Positions 1 to 8,595 of a DNA stretch of 38,761 nt are shown one piece after another. Each line of letters starts with the position of its first letter. Position 1 is the stretch's first letter. Both the position numbers and the translations under genes were made by a program. The DNA is from Candidatus Zhuqueibacterota bacterium. GTDB taxonomy: Bacteria; Zhuqueibacterota; Zhuqueibacteria; Zhuqueibacterales; Zhuqueibacteraceae. The notes under the pieces were generated by a model that worked only from the letters and a program-made list of their open reading frames with translations, had not been told where the DNA came from and ran no database searches. The DNA is taken from NCBI GenBank assembly GCA_003576975.1, contig QEVD01000083.1, positions 1-38,761 on the forward strand. Reading direction: 5' to 3'.

Positions 1-1278
1 GTGTTCGTGCTCGACGACGGCAACGAGGCGCCCGATAATTTCATCGGCGAAGGCCCGAACAGCTCCGATATGTTCTATTGGATGAATCAATTCGATCTCG
101 CGCAAGATTTTTTGCTCGAAGGTTTTTATCTCTACATGCGTTCGGAAGCGTTGAATGAAAACACCATTGAAATTGCGGTGATGGACGATCAGCTTCTCGA
201 TATCGTGCGCGGCGACGTGAGCATGCCCATTGCGCCGAACGGAGGATGGTTCACGATCACGCTTACCAATCCCATCACTTTCAAGGCCAGCGACACTTTT
301 TATATCGAAATCGGCGCGCACGAAGCGATTGAATATCCCGCGGGCGCGGACCGAAACGCGCAAACGCCGCAGCGCAGCTTTCACTACAATTGGGTTTCGG
401 GCGATTATGATCCGATTGGCGCAGTGACAGGTTTTGAGAACGGCGCCTATCTCATTCGCGCATTCGGCACGAAGAGCGGCGGCAACAATCAACCTCCGGT
501 CGCGCGCGCGCAAACCTCGAAGTCGGTGGCAAATGTGAACGAAGCGATCACGTTCGATGCCTCGCAATCTTTTGATCCCGACGGGCAGATCACGCAATAC
601 GCCTGGGACTTCGGCGACGGCGCTTCGAGCAATTTGAAAATCGCGACGCACGCTTACAGCCGCGCGGGAAATTTCACGGCGAAGCTCACAGTGACGGACA
701 ATCAAGGCGCGACCGGAGAAACGATTCGCCTCTTGACGATTCATCCGAACGGCACAAGCCGACTCGCGGTGAATCCCGCGATTGGCGCGATTGCAGCGGG
801 CGGCGCGCATACGATCAATGTCACGTTCGATACCCAAGGCCTCGCGGAAGGCGAATACGAAGGGCAGATCATCATCACCAGCAACGGCGGCAATCTCACG
901 CTGCCAGTGCACGTTCGTGTGAGCCATGCGACGGCTGTTGATGAGCAAGCTGCGAGCGCGCCGCGCACGTTTGAGTTGCAGCAAAATTATCCCAACCCAT
1001 TCGCCGTGAACGGCGCCGTCGTCAATTCGGCAACGACGATCAAGTATCAATTGCCCTCAACTGCACAAGTAGAACTGATGATTCATGATCTTGCGGGTCG
1101 GGTCGTGGCAACATTTGATGTCGGCGTGAAAGAAGCGGGCGAATACTTCGTGGAATGGAATGGTCGCGACGGCAAAAGCGCGCACGTTGCCAGCGGTATC
1201 TATTTTTACCGGCTCACGGCAACTTCTGTGGATGGCAACATAACGACTTTGTCTAAAAAACTGGCGGTTTTGAGATAA
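1..1278 (+). CDS. Secreted PKD-domain protein with type IX-style C-terminal sorting domain (5' truncated)
   Basis: The reading frame is open from the first base, so the N-terminus lies outside the window; the GTG at base 1 is unlikely to be the true start. Residues about 1-155 are a beta-rich stretch I do not recognise. Residues about 165-248 are a PKD domain with the hallmark WDFGDG (202-207). Residues about 250-308 look like another Ig-like sandwich ending in a LPVHVRV strand. The last about 100 residues carry YPNPF (330-334), a HDLAGRVV strand and the terminal GIYFYRLTA pattern, typical of C-terminal sorting domains of exported FCB-group proteins. It is probably a cell-surface or secreted protein; any catalytic domain would be upstream of the window. 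No signal peptide can be seen because the 5' end is missing. Confidence 0.85.
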   Translation: MFVLDDGNEAPDNFIGEGPNSSDMFYWMNQFDLAQDFLLEGFYLYMRSEALNENTIEIAVMDDQLLDIVRGDVSMPIAPNGGWFTITLTNPITFKASDTFYIEIGAHEAIEYPAGADRNAQTPQRSFHYNWVSGDYDPIGAVTGFENGAYLIRAFGTKSGGNNQPPVARAQTSKSVANVNEAITFDASQSFDPDGQITQYAWDFGDGASSNLKIATHAYSRAGNFTAKLTVTDNQGATGETIRLLTIHPNGTSRLAVNPAIGAIAAGGAHTINVTFDTQGLAEGEYEGQIIITSNGGNLTLPVHVRVSHATAVDEQAASAPRTFELQQNYPNPFAVNGAVVNSATTIKYQLPSTAQVELMIHDLAGRVVATFDVGVKEAGEYFVEWNGRDGKSAHVASGIYFYRLTATSVDGNITTLSKKLAVLR

Positions 1279-1633
1279 AGCATTAGCGCAAATCCAAGCT
1301 GTTTTTCGATCTTCGTGACATAGAAATCGAAGCATGCCGGTCGCCGGCGATTGATTGCGAATTCTTTGACAAAGAGCAGAACGAGCATGCGGTCTTTGCA
1401 CCGGCTGGCATCCATGCCGCGCAGTTCGTTTTAGCTTGACCAGAGAGATGAAATGAGTTCGGATTTGGGTCGCCATGCAGATATCTTGCAGTGGGAAACG
1501 ACTAAGAAGAACTCCCAAAACCGTTGTAGGAATGGTGAGAAGTTGATAGTCCGCGTGAGCCGCAACAAACTTTTTTGCTTGCAAGTATGCGCGCAAAGAT
1601 GTAGAATGCCTGCACTCAAAAAGGCTATCCCGT
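1279..1633. other. Gene-poor stretch without recognised content
   Basis: This stretch of about 355 bases follows the stop of the PKD protein. Short reverse-strand frames exist (for example 1206-1415) but they overlap the upstream gene, have no ribosome binding site and match nothing I recognise. I see no RNA gene or strong hairpin. Confidence 0.4.
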
Positions 1634-1729
1634 ATGACTGAAATTCCTCATTGCCGTTCGCTCATCGACTGGGGCACCTCCACCTGGACGTATCCCGAAT
1701 GGCGGGGCATCGTTTATCATGAGTCCTAA
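1634..1729 (+). pseudogene. N-terminal remnant of a DUF72 (YecE-like) protein
   Basis: An ATG at 1634 opens a 31-codon frame ending at TAA 1727-1729. Its product contains WGTSTWTYPEWRGIVYHE, which matches the N-terminal signature of DUF72/YecE proteins (GTSxWxYxxWxGxxY). Family members are about 240-300 residues long, so only the first tenth remains. No continuation is recognisable in any frame downstream, so the rest of the gene was lost before or during establishment of the downstream regulator genes. The function of the intact family is not firmly established. Confidence 0.6.
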
Positions 1730-1790
1730 GCCGACCATACTCATGAAACTCATTTAACCCTTCTCGGGCTTGGATTGCCTCCATTGTTTT

Positions 1791-4583
1791 ATGAGTCAAA
1801 ACTACGAACACGAGTCGCTTTCTTCCACCGCTTTGCTCACCACCAAGCTCTTTCTCCCAGCGGCGCGCACGGATTTGGTTCGACGTTCTCGTTTAACCGA
1901 ACGGCTGAATCAGAATCTCCAACTCAAGCTTACGCTTATCTCCGCGCCTGCCGGATTTGGCAAAACTACTCTGTTGGGTGAATGGATTCCCGCCAGCCCG
2001 CGCTGTGTCACGTGGGTCTCGCTGGATAAAGGCGACAACGATGCAATGCGCTTCTGGAGCTACGTTATCGCCAGCCTGCAATTGCTGCGCAACGATCTGG
2101 GCAAAAAGACGCAGGCTTTGCTCAATTCTCCGCACCCGCCCACATTTGAGATCATACTTACCAGCTTGGCCAATGAGATCAACGCATTCCCCGAAGCTTT
2201 TGCGCTTGTGCTCGATGATTATCATCTCATCGAAGCCCAACCGATTCATGCGGGCCTTGCGTTGTTGTTCGAACACTTGCCGCGCAACATGCATGTGATC
2301 ATCACCAGCCGCGCTGACCCGCCGTTGCCGCTGCCGCGTTTGCGCGCCCGGCGCGAGATGATGGAATTGCGCGCCCACGATTTGCGTTTTACGCTTGCCG
2401 AATCGACCACCTTTCTCAATGAGATCATGAAGATTGGCCTCGCGGAAAAAGACATTGCCGCATTGGATCATCGCACCGAGGGCTGGATCGCCGGCTTGCA
2501 ATTGGCCGCACTGTCGCTGCAAGGCCGCGACGACGTTTCCGCTTTCATCAAGGCTTTCACCGGCGACGACCGCTATATTTTGGATTATCTCATCGAAGAA
2601 GTCTTTCGCCGCCAACCGGAGCCTATTCAAGACTTTCTACTGCAAACTTCGATTCTCGAGCGGCTGTGCGGTCCGCTGTGCGACGCGGTTCTGAATGCGG
2701 ATTGGGGATGGCAGATTGCGGATGAAGAAAATGGAACCCGCAATCAACAATCCGAAATCCGCAATTCACAGGCCATGCTCGAGCATCTCGAGCGCGCCAA
2801 TCTTTTCATCGTCCCGCTGGACGACAAGCGGCAATGGTATCGTTATCATCATCTGTTTGCCGATCTGCTGCGGTTCCGTTTGCAACAGCAAAAAAGCGGG
2901 ACGAGGCGAGAGTTGCACTTGCGCGCGAGCCTTTGGCACGAGCAAAACGGTTTGTTCTCCCAGGCGATTGATCACGCGCTGGCCGCGGAAGAGTGGTCAC
3001 GAGCCGCAGACATGATCGAGCGCTTGATGCTGATGCCGATGTTTAGACAAGGCCGGTACGCCACATTGCAGGTTTGGCTGGAGAAACTGCCGGAAAGCGA
3101 ATTGCAAACCAAGCCCGATCTTTGTTTCTGGTATGCGTGGGCTTTGTTGATCTCCGACCGGCGCGAAGAATATGAGCAACCGTTGCGCTTGGCCGAGCGG
3201 GCATGGCAATCGCAGGCCAACACGCACAAGCTGGCGCAGATTCACGTGATTCGCGGCATGGAGGTTTATTTCAAGGCGCAGGCGCAAGAAACGATTGCGC
3301 TCGCGCAAAGCGCGCTGCGTGATCTTGCCGAGGATGATCGCTTCAATCGCGGCATCGCCTATTTGCTCTTGGGCGGTGGTTATAGCTTGGCCGGCAAAGT
3401 TGCTGAGGCAACAACGGCGCTGCTCGCCGCATGCGCCAACAGTCGGGAAACCGGCGATCTCAGCATCGAGCTGGCGGCGACGGAAGAATTGGGCTACGTG
3501 CAAATGCTGCAAGGAAAACTGTGCGATGCCGTTAAAACTTATCAAGACGTGCTCCGGCGCCATGACAATCGTTTTCACAATCAGGCGATTCGCGCCAATA
3601 TCGGCATGGGCGTGATTCACCGCGCATGGAATGATTTGGAAGCGTCGCGGCGCTATCTGGCTAGCGCTTTGGAGATTGATCGGCAAACGGGCTTCGGAAA
3701 AAAGTGGCCGTGGCTTCACGTTGAAAATAGCCGGACGCTCGCACTAACCGGCGAAATGGAATCCGCGGTTGCGGAGATGAATCGCGCCATCGAACTTGGC
3801 GAGCAAGCCGGCAATCACCGCATTGTTCGCGAAGCGCGCGCCTATCTTGCTCGTTTTGCATTGGCGCAGGGGAATTTAATCGCGGTGGAAAAATGGCTCG
3901 CGCAATGCAAGGTGCGGGATGATAACGATATTCATGAAGGCCTTGAGGTTGAGTATCTCACGCAGGCGCGCTGCCTGTTCAGCCAGGACGAATATGCGGC
4001 GGCTGTGAGTTTGTTGCAACGCTTGCGACAAGCCGCGGAAACCGATGGCAGAATGAGCAGCGTGGTGGAATGCCTCACGCTCGAGGCGCTTGCCCTGCAC
4101 GCGCAGCGCCAAGTGGAACCGGCTTGCAGTTGTCTTGCCAAAGCGCTGGCGCTGGCTGAACCTGAAGGCTTTGTGCGCGTGTTTGTGGAGGAGGGCGCGC
4201 CCATGGCGGAATTGCTGCGGCAATTTCTCAGAGCGCAGCAAAAAGGAAATTCTCCCGGCGCCAACCAGCTCTTGCAGAGCTATGCGATCAAGCTGCTCGC
4301 CGAATTTCCACCGGAGCAGGTGCCGGCGGCGATTCAGACCCATAAAACCGCAACAGGCTTGCCGGCCTCTTATCTCGTCGATCCGTTGAGCGAGCGCGAA
4401 TTGGAAATTTTGAGGCTTGTGGCCGAAGGCTTCTCCAACCAGGAGATCGGCCGCAAGCTTTTTATAGCCACCAGCACGGTGAAACGGCACATCAACAACA
4501 TCTACGCGAAACTTGATGTACATAACCGCACGCAGGCGGTGGCGAAGGGGAAGGAGCTGAGGATACTCGGCGAGAGCGAATAA
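1791..4583 (+). CDS. MalT-like LuxR-family STAND regulator, copy 1
   Basis: Large ATP-dependent transcriptional regulator of the MalT type, 930 residues from ATG 1791; a TTG start 21 bases upstream is possible, but the second copy begins at the equivalent position, which favours 1791. The Walker A motif is APAGFGKTT (about 52-60), Walker B is ALVLDDYH, and the sensor-like segment is VIITSRADPPLPLPRLRARR. A long helical TPR-like middle region follows. The C-terminal about 65 residues are a LuxR helix-turn-helix (LSERELEILRLVAEGFSNQEIG, TSTVKRHINNIYAKL). Family knowledge: such proteins bind ATP and an inducer, oligomerise and activate promoters with direct repeats. The inducer is unknown. Its stop is only 20 bases from the next gene, so the two are probably one operon. 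No convincing Shine-Dalgarno is seen. Confidence 0.9.
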   Translation: MSQNYEHESLSSTALLTTKLFLPAARTDLVRRSRLTERLNQNLQLKLTLISAPAGFGKTTLLGEWIPASPRCVTWVSLDKGDNDAMRFWSYVIASLQLLRNDLGKKTQALLNSPHPPTFEIILTSLANEINAFPEAFALVLDDYHLIEAQPIHAGLALLFEHLPRNMHVIITSRADPPLPLPRLRARREMMELRAHDLRFTLAESTTFLNEIMKIGLAEKDIAALDHRTEGWIAGLQLAALSLQGRDDVSAFIKAFTGDDRYILDYLIEEVFRRQPEPIQDFLLQTSILERLCGPLCDAVLNADWGWQIADEENGTRNQQSEIRNSQAMLEHLERANLFIVPLDDKRQWYRYHHLFADLLRFRLQQQKSGTRRELHLRASLWHEQNGLFSQAIDHALAAEEWSRAADMIERLMLMPMFRQGRYATLQVWLEKLPESELQTKPDLCFWYAWALLISDRREEYEQPLRLAERAWQSQANTHKLAQIHVIRGMEVYFKAQAQETIALAQSALRDLAEDDRFNRGIAYLLLGGGYSLAGKVAEATTALLAACANSRETGDLSIELAATEELGYVQMLQGKLCDAVKTYQDVLRRHDNRFHNQAIRANIGMGVIHRAWNDLEASRRYLASALEIDRQTGFGKKWPWLHVENSRTLALTGEMESAVAEMNRAIELGEQAGNHRIVREARAYLARFALAQGNLIAVEKWLAQCKVRDDNDIHEGLEVEYLTQARCLFSQDEYAAAVSLLQRLRQAAETDGRMSSVVECLTLEALALHAQRQVEPACSCLAKALALAEPEGFVRVFVEEGAPMAELLRQFLRAQQKGNSPGANQLLQSYAIKLLAEFPPEQVPAAIQTHKTATGLPASYLVDPLSERELEILRLVAEGFSNQEIGRKLFIATSTVKRHINNIYAKLDVHNRTQAVAKGKELRILGESE

Positions 4584-4603
4584 AACACAAAAGTCGCCAG
4601 CGT

Positions 4604-7375
4604 ATGAGCGAAACCATCTCACCACCCGCCTTACTCACCACCAAATTTTTTCTACCGCCGGCCCGTTCTGACCTGGTGCGGCGCCCGCGTTTGACCGAAC
4701 GCCTCAATGAGGGTTTGCAGCGCCAGCTCACGCTCATCTCCGCGCCCGCCGGATTCGGAAAAACCACTTTGTTGGGTGAATGGATTCCCGCCAGCCCGCG
4801 CTGCGTCACCTGGGTCTCGCTGGATAAGGATGATAACGATGCAGTGCGCTTTTGGACGTACGTCGCGGCGGCGTTGCAAATGCTGCGCAGCGATCTCGGA
4901 AAGAATACCCGGGATTTGCTAAATTCTCCCCAACCGCCAACCTTCGAAACGATACTCACCAGCCTGGTCAACGAAATTGCTGCCTTTCCCGATGTTTTTG
5001 CGCTTGTGCTCGACGATTATCACGTCATAGAATCATCACCGATTCACGACGCCCTTGCGTTTTTGCTCGAGCATCTGCCGCGCAACATGCACGTGATCAT
5101 CACCAGCCGCGCCGATCCCGCGCTGCCGCTGGCGCGTTTGCGCGCCCGGCGCGAGATGACGGAATTGCGCGCGCAAGACTTGCGTTTCACGCTCGCCGAA
5201 TCAACCGCTTTTCTCAATGAAGTCATGAAAATTGGCATCGCGGAAAAAGACGTTGCAGCGTTGGATCATCGCACCGAAGGCTGGATTGCCGGCTTGCAAC
5301 TCGCCGCACTGTCAATGCATGGCCGCGACGATGTTTCCGCTTTCATTCAAGCTTTCACCGGCGACGACCGCTACATTTTGGATTATCTCATCGAAGAAGT
5401 CTTCCGGCGCCAGCCCGAGTACATTCAAAATTTTCTGCTGCAAACTTCGATTCTCGAGCGCTTGTGCGGTCCGCTGTGCAGCACGGTTTTGAATGCGGAT
5501 TTCGGATGGCAAATTGCGGAGGCTGAAAATGAAAACCGCAATCCGCAATCTCAAATCCGCAATGCACAGGCCATGCTCGAGCATCTCGAGCGCGCTAATC
5601 TCTTCATTATTCCTCTCGACGATAAGCGGCAATGGTATCGCTATCACCATTTGTTTGCCGAGTTGCTGCGTTTCCGGCTGCAACAATCCCAACCGGAAGC
5701 CGTCGCGGAGTTGCATTACCGCGCCAGCATTTGGTTCGAGAGCAACGATTTGATGGAAGAAGCCATCGAACACGCGATTGCCGCCAAAGATTGGGATCGC
5801 GCCGCGGGCTTGATCGAAACCGTGGCGTTGAAAATGCTGGCGCGCTGGCAGCAAGGCAGTTTGTTGAACTGGATCAAATTTCTTCCCGATCAGGCTTTTG
5901 AAAAGCGGCCGAATCTCTGTCTTTGGTCCGCCTATCTGGCGATTCACACTGCAAATTATGATTCCTGCGAACCGTACTTGCAAAAGGCGGAACAGGCTTG
6001 GCAGCGTGACCCGCACGATCAAAAACTTTGCGCGGTATGGACGGCGCGCGCCTTCTTGGCATATTTTCGCGGAAATGCCGCCGGAGTATTGGAGTCCGCT
6101 CAACAAGCTGTTGCCCTTGCGCATCCCGACAATGCCCGGGAACAGGCACAGAGTCGCATGGTTTTGGCGCTTGGCTCACTGCTGAAAGGATTCATCGCTG
6201 AGGCGCAAGAAGGTTTTGAGAAAGCCCTCCTTGCCAGCGAGGAGGCCGGCGACGACATCACTTATTTGGGTTCGTGCGCGTGGTTGGGATTTGTGCATGC
6301 TGCCCAGGGCCGGCTGCAGGACGCCACGACGATTCTGCATCACGCCGTGTCGCCCAAGAGCCGGGAATTTCCCCGGGCCGCGCTGATGGCACACAGCATT
6401 CTTTGTGATCTCGAGGACGAACGGAACAACGCGGCCGCTGCCGAGGCCCATCTGCGCGTATGCGTCGATATCGATCAACGCAGCAAAAGAAGTTGGGTGC
6501 TCATCTCAGAAGGATTGCGGGCGTTGGTGCGGATGCTTTATAAGCGCGGAGACAAAAAAGAAGCTCTGAATCTCATTGCTCACCAACAGACACTGGCCCA
6601 AAAGCATCGTAATAAGACCACAATCCAGCAGATGCGAGCACTTCATGCGCAACTGTGCTTGTGGGAGAAAGATCTCGTTGCCGCCGCGCGTTGGGCAGAG
6701 GTGAGTCATTTGGCAAGCGATGCGGATTTCTCTTTTGGCCGCGAGATCGAGTATCTCACTTTCGTTCGCGTGCTCTTTGCGCAAGCGCGGTACGATGAGG
6801 CGATCACCTTGCTTAGACGGCTTCAACGCACGCTCGAGGCCGATGGAAGGAGGCGATGTTTAGTGGAGGTTTCAGTGCTACAGGCTCTTGCACATAAAAA
6901 CCTTGGACAGACACAGCAGGCCACATATGCTCTCGAACGCGCTCTCAATCTCGCCGAGCCGGAAGGCTACCTCCGCACGTTTGTAGATGAAGGCGCGCCG
7001 ATGGTGGAGTTGCTGCGGCAATTCATGCGAGATCAGCAGAAAGCGAGTCAAGCCGAATCGAGCCGCGTTTTGCAGAATTACGCAATGAAATTGCTCGCTG
7101 CATTTCCATCGGAGTTGGTGTCGGCAGCGATTCAAACTCATAAAACCTCAGCCGCATTGCCGGCTTCCTATTTGGTCGATCCGCTCAGCGAACGTGAATT
7201 GGAAGTCTTGAAACTCATTGCCAACGGCTTATCCAATCCCGAAATCGCCCGCAAGCTTTTTGTGGCGACCAGCACGGTGAAACGGCACGTCAACAACATC
7301 TACGCGAAGCTTGATGTACATAACCGCACGCAGGCCGTGGCAAAGGGGAGGGAGCTTGGACTTTTGGCTGGATAA
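4604..7375 (+). CDS. MalT-like LuxR-family STAND regulator, copy 2
   Basis: A 923-residue paralogue of the preceding gene. Walker A is APAGFGKTT (about 47-55), Walker B ALVLDDYH, and the C-terminal LuxR helix-turn-helix contains LSERELEVLKLIANGLSNPEIA and TSTVKRHVNNIYAKL. The ATPase and DNA-binding parts are nearly identical to copy 1 at protein and largely at DNA level, while the TPR-like sensor region (about residues 400-750) is strongly diverged. I infer that both regulators recognise similar DNA sites but different signals. It follows copy 1 by 20 bases and ends upstream of a nested palindrome (7431-7502). It immediately precedes the group of genes that share the TACACC promoter module, so it is a candidate regulator of them. 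Confidence 0.9.
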   Translation: MSETISPPALLTTKFFLPPARSDLVRRPRLTERLNEGLQRQLTLISAPAGFGKTTLLGEWIPASPRCVTWVSLDKDDNDAVRFWTYVAAALQMLRSDLGKNTRDLLNSPQPPTFETILTSLVNEIAAFPDVFALVLDDYHVIESSPIHDALAFLLEHLPRNMHVIITSRADPALPLARLRARREMTELRAQDLRFTLAESTAFLNEVMKIGIAEKDVAALDHRTEGWIAGLQLAALSMHGRDDVSAFIQAFTGDDRYILDYLIEEVFRRQPEYIQNFLLQTSILERLCGPLCSTVLNADFGWQIAEAENENRNPQSQIRNAQAMLEHLERANLFIIPLDDKRQWYRYHHLFAELLRFRLQQSQPEAVAELHYRASIWFESNDLMEEAIEHAIAAKDWDRAAGLIETVALKMLARWQQGSLLNWIKFLPDQAFEKRPNLCLWSAYLAIHTANYDSCEPYLQKAEQAWQRDPHDQKLCAVWTARAFLAYFRGNAAGVLESAQQAVALAHPDNAREQAQSRMVLALGSLLKGFIAEAQEGFEKALLASEEAGDDITYLGSCAWLGFVHAAQGRLQDATTILHHAVSPKSREFPRAALMAHSILCDLEDERNNAAAAEAHLRVCVDIDQRSKRSWVLISEGLRALVRMLYKRGDKKEALNLIAHQQTLAQKHRNKTTIQQMRALHAQLCLWEKDLVAAARWAEVSHLASDADFSFGREIEYLTFVRVLFAQARYDEAITLLRRLQRTLEADGRRRCLVEVSVLQALAHKNLGQTQQATYALERALNLAEPEGYLRTFVDEGAPMVELLRQFMRDQQKASQAESSRVLQNYAMKLLAAFPSELVSAAIQTHKTSAALPASYLVDPLSERELEVLKLIANGLSNPEIARKLFVATSTVKRHVNNIYAKLDVHNRTQAVAKGRELGLLAG

Positions 7376-7430
7376 ACACATTATGTGGATTAGGACGTCA
7401 AAGGTAGAATAAAATTCCAAATTCTTATCA

Positions 7431-7502
7431 CCAACGGATAGATTAAGACCAACGGACGAAAAGACAAAAAGCTTTATCCGTTGGCGTTAATCTATCCGTT
7501 GG
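7431..7502. repeat. Nested perfect palindrome downstream of the regulator pair
   Basis: The outer arms 7431-7446 (CCAACGGATAGATTAA) and 7487-7502 are perfect 16-base reverse complements. Inside them 7449-7456 (CCAACGGA) and 7477-7484 (TCCGTTGG) form a second perfect 8-base stem. The loop is about 20 bases and A-rich. The word CCAACGGA or its complement thus occurs four times. In RNA this would give a very stable long hairpin; it may act as a terminator or mRNA-stabilising structure although no T-tract follows, or it may be a mobile palindromic repeat. Confidence 0.85.
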
Positions 7503-7627
7503 AGCCGCCTGGGGCTGCAGTTTTCAGCTTGGCTAAAATTTGGCGTAAAATTTTCAAGCATTGAGGAAGTCTTGATGCTAATTTAAATTCTCCATCTCCG
7601 ATTTCCCCTCCCGATTCACCTCCAAAA

Positions 7628-7671
7628 TCCACCCCTCGGCTCATGCTGCTACACCCCTGTCGGCGTATATT
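7628..7671 (+). promoter_or_regulatory. Shared promoter module, copy A
   Basis: Box 1 TCCACC (7628-7633), a conserved CTCGGCTCATGCTGC-like core, box 2 TACACC (7650-7655) exactly 22 bases after box 1, and a -10-like TATATT (7666-7671). The similarity to copy C continues past the -10 (TTGAT-type, then AATTGATTC). It is the most diverged of the five copies. It lies about 100 bases before the ATG at 7773. Confidence 0.65.
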
Positions 7672-7772
7672 GATCATGTAAATTGATTCGTTCTGCAACG
7701 CGTCGCCGAGTTGAACTCGCATCGCGTGCAAGCTCGGCGGCGCAAACCCCACAAATTGAAAGAAGACTCATT

Positions 7773-8203
7773 ATGCAAGCCATCAAACGCTGGTTTGGCT
7801 GGACCGCGGTCATCGGGCCGATTCACATGTGTGAGCAGCTTCTCTTCGGCCTCGACGAGGTTGATGAGCTGAAAGGCTTTGCCGAAAGCTACTACTCTTT
7901 ATTCAGCAATCCAGATTATGGCACCGTGTTGCTGGTCACATTCTCATTCAGCCTGATCAATTTGATCGTGTGCGGCCTGTTGAAGGGTGGCCGGTCGCGG
8001 CTCGCAGCCATGTTTTTTTTGCGCTGGTCGCAGTCGGCGAGATGCACCACCTCATCAAAACGATCGTTCATGCCTCCTACGACATCGGCGCAACAACGGC
8101 GATTCCATTTGTGATGTTCGGCGTGCTGCTCTCCCGCGAATTGGTGAGAGAGTTTCGCAAAACTTCTGCGCCCATTGTGGAAGCGGCGTTTCAACAAGCA
8201 TGA
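7773..8203 (+). pseudogene. Small integral membrane protein, frame interrupted at a T8 run
   Basis: ATG 7773 is preceded by a GAAAGAAG Shine-Dalgarno. The first frame encodes MQAIKRWFGWTAVIGPIHM..., a protein with at least two hydrophobic segments, through SRLAAMFF. At the run of eight T (8013-8020) the hydrophobic, helical sequence continues in the -1 frame as FALVAVGEMHHLIKTIVHAS and runs to TGA 8201-8203, giving about 143 residues in all. The 0-frame reads T TTT TTG at the junction, a classic slippery heptamer, so this may be a programmed -1 frameshift, a phase-variable tract, a sequencing error or a true pseudogene. I do not recognise the family; the EMHHLIKTIVHASYD segment has two His near a membrane helix. 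It carries promoter copy A upstream. Confidence 0.6.
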
Positions 8204-8445
8204 ACAACCTCACCCAATGCGATGAAGCCGGCGTATTCCTCCTCGCCGCTTTTTTGCAGGGCAAGTTCTTTCGCTTCAAAGTCGAGGCCTTTGATGAAGC
8301 CGATTCAATTGCGAGGACGAGCACTTGCGGGCAGTCATAAACACGGAGCGTTTGTTGGCCGGCGCTGCGCGACGCAAGGCTTGAGAGAGGCATGCGGCTT
8401 GTGCAGCAGTATAGATCCCAAAAGAATCGCAGTACACGCGCAAAT
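8204..8445. other. Intergenic region with a possible reverse-strand gene remnant
   Basis: No forward gene is supported before promoter copy B. On the reverse strand, 8197-8312 reads, without a start codon, as an acidic helical peptide including LDFEAKELALQKSGEEEY and AGFIALGEVVHA. It has protein-like composition but no recognisable family and stops on both sides, so it may be a decayed gene. Confidence 0.3.
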
Positions 8446-8490
8446 TACACCCTTCGGCGCAAGCCGCTACACCCTTCCGTTGCGTATCTT
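8446..8490 (+). promoter_or_regulatory. Shared promoter module, copy B
   Basis: Box 1 TACACC (8446-8451), core CTTCGGCGCAAGCCGC, box 2 TACACC (8468-8473, 22-base period), and TATCTT (8485-8490) followed by GATC. It lies about 105 bases upstream of the membrane protein gene at 8596. Confidence 0.75.
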
Positions 8491-8595
8491 GATCTCGTCA
8501 ATTGCTTCAATCAACGGCACGAGGCCGAACTTGCGCTTACGATTTGATAAACCACCGCGCGCGAGTTCGGCTTCAAAATCTATCAAAGAAAAACT

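Noticed and set aside
1893-2630. Long reverse frames (e.g. 245 codons) opposite the MalT-like genes
   Set aside because: They are antisense shadows of strongly conserved coding sequence and recur in the same place opposite both paralogues.
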